A DNA stretch of 64,000 nucleotides from Zea mays (Eukaryota > Streptophyta > Magnoliopsida > Poales > Poaceae), in assembly GCF_902167145.1 (NCBI RefSeq), contig NC_050099.1, forward strand, positions 8,694,434-8,758,433, written 5' to 3'. The first letter of the stretch is position 1. Each line of letters begins with the position of its first letter. The notes under the pieces are model-generated. The model worked only from the letters and a program-made list of their open reading frames with translations. It was not told where the DNA came from and searched no databases. A program made the translations under genes and the position numbers. Shown piece after piece: positions 56,454 to 64,000 of this stretch.

Positions 56454-57121
56454 TAGTGATGAAAACAATTTTGAATTTTTTCGGAATTCCGGAAACCGTT
56501 TTCGAAATTTTTCGATCGGATATGTTGGTAATGGTATTGTTCAGAAACGGAATCGATAATCAAAATTCTCTCTTGGAAACGGTATAAGAATCGGTTTAGC
56601 ACTTTACCGACCGTTTCCTCCGGTTACCGGATTAAGTCGGAATTTTCTAAAATTAACCATCGGATTTAGGCTGTGAGCGGGCCTCATGCACAATTGTGAC
56701 GTGCGTGCACATGTATGAATTGTATTATGTACACACATAGATATATATTATGTATTGTATATGTTTATAATATTAAACTGTTTAAATGACTGGTCAAATT
56801 TTTTAATATAGTTGGAGTAAGAAAAGATTGAACCTTGACTGTGTGAACTTGTTATATTGTGAACTTATTATATTGTGAATTGTGTGGACTTGCCTCTTTC
56901 TTGTATTGTGAACTTGCTATATTAATATGTTTACTGATCGTATTTTAGATTCCGACTGTTACCAGTGTATTTTCCGCGCCGAACTTCCGTTTTCGATGTT
57001 CTCAAAATACCGATATCGTTTCTGTTTTCGGAGTTACCGATTCCGATTTTGTTTCTCACAAGAAATGAAAACGGAAATGGTTTTAGTGTTTACTGATCGT
57101 TTCCGACCGTTTTCATCCCTA
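56454..57121. mobile_element. Ds-like non-autonomous hAT element, 668 bp
   Basis: The ends are TAGTGATGAAA (left) and, on the opposite strand, TAGGGATGAAA (right). They match each other at 10 of 11 positions and match the Ac/Ds terminal repeat. Flanking 8-bp duplications TACATGAC (56446-56453) and TATATGAC (57122-57129) agree at 7 of 8, as expected for hAT. The inside is AT-rich with repeated subterminal motifs such as GGAAACG, ACCGTTTC and CCGTTTTC. No transposase is encoded, so mobility would need an Ac-like source. Confidence 0.85.
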
Positions 57122-57129
57122 TATATGAC

Positions 57130-57798
57130 CACTCCCCCTACAGTAGAAGGCAAAAAAGTCAACATCAGCCACAAAATATATTGTACTACATAATTGAGGA
57201 CTACAAATATTTTATCTATCCTCGCATTCAGTAGGTGGATCTTACCTGCTATCATGTGGACCAAGATCAAATGCAATAAAGTTAAGGAACTCATGGCTTG
57301 AAATCACGATGCAATTAGGTACCAATTTCACAACGGTTGCTACACACATCAACAAAGGGTGATGATGCCGAGCCCATGGAGACCATGACCTTCCTTGATC
57401 TTGTCACCAAGGTCTCTATCCAACACCTGCACATGCCCACCCACTGTCGTCGCCAAACTGCACATGATCAGAGTCATGAGAAGTGGCACACACTCCCTCT
57501 CGAGATGGTAATACTCAACATAGGAGAAGGTTACCTTGAGATCAGAGAAGGGGATGGTGACAACGTGGATGGTCGGCGGTCGCTCCTGCACCTCCTCCTC
57601 CTGCATCTGTAGGGCAGGTTCGCCTGTTCGTCGGACATTGGTGGCCGGTGCTTGACCTATGGGGTGTGGGCGGTGGGAGATCCGGAACTAGGATATTAGG
57701 GGGTGCCGCCGCATCGAGCCAACACCGAAGAGCCCCGAGGCGGTGAGCAACGGAGCAGGAGATCTAGATGCCCGGTGGCCGGTGCCTAGGCAGCTAAC
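57130..57798 (+). other. Intergenic sequence
   Basis: No recognised gene. A short open frame on each strand around 57340-57610 has no family resemblance that I can see. Towards 57798 the sequence is GC-rich and ends at the element D LTR. Confidence 0.45.
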
Positions 57799-58009
57799 TA
57801 TCACACTTAGATTTAAGGGATAAAGCCGGATGCATCTCATATATGCGCCAAGAAAAATAACACACATAATAACATAGTGCATAGAGATAAATATCATAAA
57901 TTCATGAATGTACTTATTACATAGCGGAAGTCTTACAAAATAAATGATAAATATAAAACGAACTAAATCTTATTTCCCTGGTGCCACAAAGCTAACTGGG
58001 AGACGCCAC

Positions 58010-59083
58010 CTAGATTAAGCCGAACTCCTCGTTGGGCGGCTCCTCTTGAACCACCTATTTTTCTCCTGTGGGGGGTGTGAGACAACAAGAATGAGCTCAC
58101 ATATGTCCATAGCTCAACAAGTTGTGGGGAATAATGTGCATGAACTCACCAAAGGTGGGAGTTCATGTGAAGTGTAAGACTAATCAACAAAATTAAAGGT
58201 TGAAGCTGAGCATTGCTTTTATAAGTTGGTCAAAATTTTATTAGCAGTTACTAAGTGTAAGTAAATACCAAACCATAGTAATAAAAGTAATAATAAAAAT
58301 AATCCCAATGCGATGCAAATGACAAATTGAATTTTAATTCCATAAATTAATCATGTGAGGGTCCGAGCTGCTAATGACCGTGAGCACGACTAGTATACCA
58401 GTTTTACACTCTGCAGAGGTTGCACATCTTTACCCACAAGTCATGTTACCAATCTGCCAAGAGACGACCAATCCCATACACCTCTACCGAGGAGGCGAGG
58501 CCGGGTAACACTACGAGACTTTTATAAAGTTCCACTAGCTTCAGAAAACCCGCTACAATTTATATGAAGCTCCAGTGCAGGGATCCCTCGCCTGAGCACC
58601 ATCGCAGCAAAATCATCCCAAGGACCTCCCTACACTGACCACTCCCCTACTGCCCTTGCCCCTTTTGGATAAGGTAGTCATCCACTAGCTTTCCTAATTA
58701 ATCAGCCAAGGGCGTCCCATTAAACACTTGTGGCGGCACTGTTTTCCCGGGTGGTCGCTCCATGTTTCAATTAACATAATGATCTTAACATGAATAGTAA
58801 ATAAAATAACAGGATAATTGGAACATGGATATAATGAAATGTTATCCCAAAACCATATAAAGCAATAGCAAAACTACCCAAACGACTTAGGGGTAAATAA
58901 GGTAAAAGATAAGCAGACTAGGGCAACCTATTGGGTCCCATCAAATTAAACCATTGCATGAATAAATGATATTAAAGACATTATTGGGTGACAAAAGTGG
59001 TCAAGGGTACAACTTGCCTTCAATGAGCTCCTGCTCAGCAACTTTTATCTGCTGAACCCCTGGCTCCTGAGTGGCTTGCTCGT
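58010..59083 (-). other. LTR D hidden mini-gene: exon 1 59083-59018, GC-AG intron, exon 2 58065-58010
   Basis: On the minus strand exon 1 follows GATGCGAGTAG. Two bases finish a codon, then 21 open codons (EQATQEPGVQQIKVAEQELI) lead to phase 1 at GAAG|GCAAGT (GC donor). The 952-bp intron ends CCCCCCACAG. Exon 2 has the same entry phase and reads to TAG at 58012-58010 (VVQEEPPNEEFGLI before it). One internal TAG near its third codon fits a CAG-to-TAG decay event. A TGAGCT...AGCTCA hairpin lies at 58092-58116. Confidence 0.55.
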
Positions 59084-59809
59084 CTACTCGCATCAATACA
59101 AACGTACATAGTATAGCAATAATTAACATCACACCAAACATGTAAACAAAATACATAATAATAATCTACACATTAAAATAAGATCATAGGAACAGAAATC
59201 ATTAATTTTGGAACTATAGATTTTAAGTTATGAATTTCTGAAGGTTTTATGTATTTGATACAAGATTAAATAAGAGATACATTTTAATATGGCTTTCATG
59301 TCAAAACAGAGACACTATGTGATAAACAACAATATTACAAAATTATAAGAACTGGAATGGATTAATTTGGACTAAGTATGAATTTTCTATGAATTTAACA
59401 AGTTATAGGAATTGTTTTTATATTAAAAACTCATTTATGTAATTAATTAACTAACTCATCGGGTTTCTGGACTGCGCACCAAAATTAGATAACAGCAGGG
59501 GCTATCCTATAAAAAACCCCTAGACTCAGACTACACCAGAGATGAACCACAGGTTAATTCTCTATTCCTAGGGGTCTCTTTTATAAAAACACATGGTGAA
59601 GGGGTATCGTGAGATTTGGCCGTCCGATCAGAGCGGATGGATCAGATTAAAACGCGCGCAATGCTTAATGTATCTTTCCCCGCTACCATCCGATCCGTCA
59701 TCTACGGATGAAAGGTGGCTAGATCCCAACCACCCGATGTCGAATCTACGCGCCAGATCGCGCCCTAGCGAACCGTTACACGCCTACCTAATCCCCACCG
59801 CTGGATTAA

Positions 59810-60216
59810 GACTCGCTCCAACAAGGTCCTCTAAAAGGTTCTCTACCCTAAATATAGAGGATCAAACGGTTCTCTACGCTCTCCAGCAACGTCCTCTAAA
59901 CGGTCCTCTAAATTTAGAGGACGCTGCTGGATTCTCTATATATAGAGTTTCTCTAAACGCCCTCTATCCATTTGAATACTTTAAATAACCGGTTTAGCAA
60001 AACTAAAATATGTACAATACATTTAAGAGTATGATAAATACGTATGTACAAAAAATAAAATTTAAAAATGTCTCTAATATGGGTATTTGAGTATAGAGGA
60101 CGTGATTTAGAGGATGCTGTTGGAGAGAAATGAGATATAGAGGTTGAAATCTTTTAGAGAAAACTGTAAAAGACATATATAGAGGATGAATATAGAGTAC
60201 GTTGCTGGAGACAACC
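59810..60216. mobile_element. Tourist-like MITE in LTR D, 407 bp
   Basis: Imperfect terminal inverted repeats begin GACTCGCTCCAACAAGGTCC (left) and, on the other strand, GGTTGTCTCCAGCAACGTAC (right). They are flanked by TAA (59807-59809 and 60217-60219), the PIF/Harbinger-type 3-bp duplication. The interior is full of CTCTAAA/TTTAGAG motifs and a large palindrome near 59888-59950. No coding capacity. Confidence 0.75.
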
Positions 60217-61476
60217 TAAGATCCAACGCTAGAGAGACCTCCCCTAACCTCCCAACGACAGCCGAGCAGAGGCGCCCCGGTCACGGTGGAGCCCTCGCCG
60301 GCGCCACTAAATCCTACCGCCTCGGCGACCCGTTGTGGCTAAGAACGTATGCAAAATGAAATTAAGGGCTAGGCGATCATGTAGAAGGTGTCTCACCAAG
60401 GATGCCCAAGACAAGGGAGCCGACCATGGCGCTTGGCGGTAGTCGAGGTCCGGCTTGGAATTACGGGCCACCCCACGGTTCATCGTCGCTACAAAGGCGA
60501 TCGACGGTTTTCCAAACACCCGACGATGCTTCCGCCGGTGCGAAAACCCCTGGTGCGGCGCTAATGCGGATTAGACAGTGGCGGTGGATCTCTATCTTGC
60601 CTGGAAATGGTGCGCGGCGGTGGATTTCTCCCTTACCCGAGCAGGAGAATTGAGAAGGGAAGGGAAGTAACGCGTCTGAAAGCTTTATGGCCCGTGAAAG
60701 GAGGTTCAACGGGTGGCATCATTGACGGGAGCGTGGCCGGTATCCACCGCGGATCCCGCGGAGCTCCGTTGTCCCGGTCGCGCGGTGAAGAGATGACAGG
60801 TGGGGTCACGAGCGCAGCGAGACGACTAGGTCGCGACGTGGGCGCGAGACGTGGTGTATGACGCGCGCGTCCCGCGGAGCAGTGAAGCGAGTGGGCATGA
60901 CTTCGAGCCCAACGGCCGGGCCCCACATGTCGACAACACACATTGGTGAGACTGCCTTGTGGGGCCATGTTGTTGGCTCCACCATCTGCCCATGGGTGGT
61001 GAAAAACGTATACCGAGACCCAATTAGATTTTCTTCTCCTTTTTCTTTTATCTTTTATTTTCTTCTCTCCTCTCTTCTCTTTTAAATTTAAATTTCCAAT
61101 TTGAATCTATGTGTGTGAAGTTCAAACTCAGGTTAAATGTCTATATTTACATAACAATATGAAGTGAATTCTAGTTCATTTATATTTTTATTTTATCCTA
61201 TTTGTATAGTGTTTTCTTCTCTTTTTCTCAATTCTAGAATTTCCTTTAGGAGTTAAATCCCCATTTGGATATTAACATATTTCTTTTTACATTATTTTTA
61301 TATTATCACAAAATGCACACAAAATAAAACCTCGACATGATGCATATTCCATTTTAGCATCATTTGTTTTAATTAATCACTCTTAATTACAGGTATGCTC
61401 TTGTTATGATGAATATATGGCACACAAAATAAGGAGATCATCTATATTCTCATTGTATACACTTTTGGGTATTACA

Positions 61477-61497
61477 AATCCTACCCCCCTTATAAAG
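61477..61497 (-). other. Element D polypurine tract
   Basis: Minus-strand CTTTATAAGGGGGGTAGGATT directly before the LTR start TGTAATACCC. Confidence 0.75.
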
Positions 61498-61514
61498 AAT
61501 CTCGTCCTCGAGAT

Positions 61515-64000
61515 TTAGGAAGGACTAGAAAAGAGGTGGGGAAAATCTATTCGTAGTTCTTCTTCTCTTTCCCATGTAGCCTCATCTTCTCCATGATGGC
61601 TCCATTGTACTTTGCACATTTTTATCACTTTACTCCTTGTGACACGGGTCGAAGTATCAAGAATTTTGATAGGATATTCAGTATAAGTCAGATCATCTTG
61701 GACAGTAAGATCCTCCATAGGTAGCTGCTCTTCGGGTACCCTAAGACACTTCTCCTTGTGATACATGGAAGACATCATGTACATCCATGAGATGATCAGG
61801 TAGTTCCAGTTGATATGCAACCTCTCCCACTCGCTTTAGGATTAAGAAGGGTCCAATGAAGCGAGGGGACAACTTCCCTTTAACTTTGAATCTTCTCATA
61901 CCCTGGATTGGTGACACCTTCAAATATACGTGATCACCCTCCTTAAATTCTAGCAGTCTTCTCCGAGTATCCGCATAGCTTTTCTGCCTTGACTGTGCAG
62001 TTCTCAAATTCTCCCTTATTTGATGGACTTGTTCTTCTGCCTCTTGTATAATTTCAGGTCTAAAGAACTGCCTTTCACCAGTTTGATCCCAATACAGTGG
62101 AGTCCTGCACTTTCTACCATACAAAGCCTCAAACAGGGACATCTTCAAACTAGCCTGGTAGCTATTATTGTAAGAGAACTCCGCATACGGTAAACTCTTA
62201 TCCCAACTACCACCATGTTTAAGACCACAAGCTCTTAACATATCCTCTAGTACTTGGTTGGTTCTCTCGGTCTATCCATCAGTTTGAGGATGGTAGGCTA
62301 AACTAAAATTCAATCTTGTATCCAAGCACTCATGCAACTTCTTCCAATACCGAGAAGTAAACTATGATCCCTAGTCTGACACAATCTTCTAAGGCACACC
62401 ATGTAAGCATACAATCTGTGCCATGTACAACTCTGCTAGTTTGGCTCCTGAATTCACTGGAATAAAGTGGGCTACTTTAGTTAGCCTGTCCACAATCAGC
62501 CATATAGAGTCATACCTAGCAGATGTGCGGGGTAATCCCACAATGAAGTCCATGCCAATCTCTTCCCATTTCCACTCAGGTATCTTAAGCAGGTGAAGTA
62601 AACCAGCAGGTCTTTGATGTTCTGCTTTCACCCTCTGGCAAACATCACATAGTGCAACATGTGAAGCAACATCCTTCTTTAGTCCATACCACCAATACTT
62701 CTGCTTCAAGTCCTGGTACATCTTAGTACTACCAGGGTGGATGGAGTAAACAGAGTCATGTGCCTCCTTCAATATGGTTTAACAAAGACTATCGATATCA
62801 GGAACACAAATCCAGTTCTTGAACCATATCGTGCCTTGCTCATCCTCCGCGAAATCTAGGCCTCTACATTCCGTTATTAGATCCTTGATCTCCTGAATTT
62901 TGGCATCACCGTTCTGACCTTTTCGTATTTCTTGCTCTAAGGTAGATTCCACTTCGATGGTAATTCCTTCAATATGAGCAACTATTCCCAGATTGAGCCT
63001 CTCAAAATCTTCTGCTAACTCATAGGGTAACTGGGTGACAATAGCTGCATGGACATGTTCCTTCCAACTCAAGGCATCTGCAACTAGATTCGCCTTGCCC
63101 GGATGATAGTGAATTCCCAAGTCATAATCCTTGATGAGCTCCAACCATCGGTGTTGCCTAAGGTTGAGATCCTTCTGAGTGAAGATGTATTTCAAGCTCT
63201 TGTGATCAGTGTAGACTCAGTAATTGGTTCCCATAATATTGTGTCTCCAAACCTTGAGAGCATGCACAATGGCTGCCAGTTCTAAGTCATGAGTGGGGTA
63301 ATTCAACTCATGTTTCCGCAACTGGCGAGACGCGTAGGCAATAACCTATCCCTCTTGCATAAGCACACATCCCAGGCCTTGGCGACTTGCATCGAAATAT
63401 ATATCAAAATTCTTTTGTAGATTTGGCATAATCAGCACTAGGGCTGCCATCAATTTAGACCTCAACTGATCGAAACTCTCTTGGCATTCCTCAATCCACT
63501 TAAACTCCTTGCGCTTCTCTAACAATGAGGTCATAGGCTTAGCAATCTTGGAGAACCCTTCAATGAATCGCCAGTAATAGCCTGCGAGTCCCAAGAAACT
63601 CTAGTTCTTTGAGACTATACTTGGTATCTTCCAATCAACTATCGCTGTTACTTTAGCCGGATCCATAGCAATTCCTCCTTTGGAGATGATATGCCTGAGA
63701 AAATGTACTTCATCAAGCCAGAAATCACACTTGGTAAATTTGACGTAAAGTTGATTATCCCATAATTTCTATAGCACCATCCTCAAATACTCCTCATGCT
63801 CACTATCATTCTTGGAATAAATAAGAATGTCGTCGATGAATACCATGACAAATTTATCGAGATACTCCATGAACACCTTATTCATCAGATTCATAAAATA
63901 AGTTGGTGCATTGGTTAAGCCAAATGACATGACTGTGAATTCATATAGACCATATCGGGTAGAAAAAGCCATCTTGGGAATATCATATGGCCTAATCTTC
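61515..64000 (-). pseudogene. Element D pol (RT to chromodomain), many stops, continues beyond window
   Basis: From the right edge leftwards: RT ([22 protein letters not shown] near 63820), RNase H start (YFDASRQGLGC near 63390), integrase H-H-C-C from HPGSTK near 62750, core [11 protein letters not shown] near 62550, and chromodomain near 61560-61620 (VQWSHHGEDEATWE). Breaks include TAG after MVL near 63772, TAG near 63605, TAG in place of a residue after QEG near 63350, TGA near 63218, TAA near 62775, two TAG around 62365-62375, TAG in the HPQTDG.TER motif near 62275 and a frameshift near 61755. TAG is by far the commonest stop. Confidence 0.88.

Larger units (their letters stand above)
57799..61476 (-). 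repeat. LTR D (3' LTR), about 3.68 kb including a MITE
   Basis: On the minus strand it starts TGTAATACCC at 61476 and ends ...TAAGTGTGATA at 57799, a mutated form of the ...GGGTGTGACA end of LTR A. The stretch 60240-61020 is GC-rich leader-like sequence. A MITE occupies 59810-60216. The conserved blocks near 58360-58440 and 58698-58757 match LTR A in reverse orientation. The exact outer end is uncertain because TG/CA is degraded. Confidence 0.8.
57799..64000 (-). mobile_element. Element D: Tekay-type chromovirus, partial, heavily decayed
   Basis: Minus-strand element with 3' LTR 57799-61476, polypurine tract, and pol running off the right edge at 64000. Pol has many stops. The LTR shares internal blocks with LTR A, and the integrase C-terminus resembles element A ([11 protein letters not shown] in both). 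Decay and a nested MITE make it the oldest of the gypsy elements here. Confidence 0.88.

Noticed and set aside
57337..57612. 91-codon ORF between the Ds-like element and LTR D
   Set aside because: An overlapping antisense ORF of similar length, no recognised motif and no splice or promoter context; not supportable as a gene.
1..64000. CRISPR arrays, bacterial operons, rRNA or complete tRNA genes
   Set aside because: None seen. The only tRNA-related sequences are 12-nt primer binding sites, and the content is eukaryotic transposons.

Overview
This window is plant nuclear DNA, almost certainly from a grass. The evidence is nested Ty3/gypsy chromovirus elements with 3-4.4 kb LTRs, a Helitron whose ends fit the maize-type terminal consensus as I remember it, an Ac/Ds-like hAT element, a Tourist-like MITE, and fragments of plant kinesin-8 and F-box/PP2 genes. 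I see no intact cellular gene. Only retroelement genes keep long open frames, and just one gag-pol is uninterrupted.

Layout. Element A (+) is a Tekay-type chromovirus cut by the left window edge: decayed gag 1-1437, pol 1404-4562, and a 3' LTR starting at 4599. That LTR is split at 5841 by element B and resumes at 31460-33390. Element B (5842-31454, +) has the structure LTR-internal-LTR-internal-LTR inside a single 5-bp target duplication (TGCGT). Each internal region carries an extra coiled-coil ORF (orf0) and a gag-pol; copy 1 is open and copy 2 has a nonsense codon. From 33391 to 37783 lie a decayed kinesin-8 fragment with introns and another decayed exon. A Helitron spans 37784-56119. It holds exon pieces of unrecognised genes, a truncated F-box/PP2 gene and a copia RNase H fragment. 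Element C (40895-54483, -), another Tekay-type element with about 4 kb LTRs, sits inside the F-box exon with target duplication TCGGC. A Ds-like element (56454-57121) follows. Element D (57799-64000, -), heavily decayed, runs off the right edge and has a MITE in its LTR.

Main observation. The LTRs of all four gypsy families (A, B, C, D), which otherwise look very different, contain the same hidden gene-like module. Mini-exon 1 is preceded by TAG|A, starts with two bases that finish a codon, encodes a mostly acidic peptide, and ends in phase 1 at a non-canonical GC splice donor (AG|GCAAGY). An intron of about 0.95-1.05 kb follows, with a TGAGYN...NRCTCA hairpin near its end. Mini-exon 2 starts after (C/T)AG in the matching phase and reaches a stop codon 200-350 bp before the LTR end. 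Exon lengths and peptide sequences differ between families while splice phases are kept. This suggests a spliced small protein encoded within the LTRs. I could not identify its first exon or start codon.

In both families where it can be tested, the orf0 and gag start codons lie at or within 4 nt of a plausible 3' splice site, so splicing may also decide which retroelement ORF is translated. Most premature stops are TAG at positions where CAG is expected, as predicted for deamination of methylated CHG cytosines.
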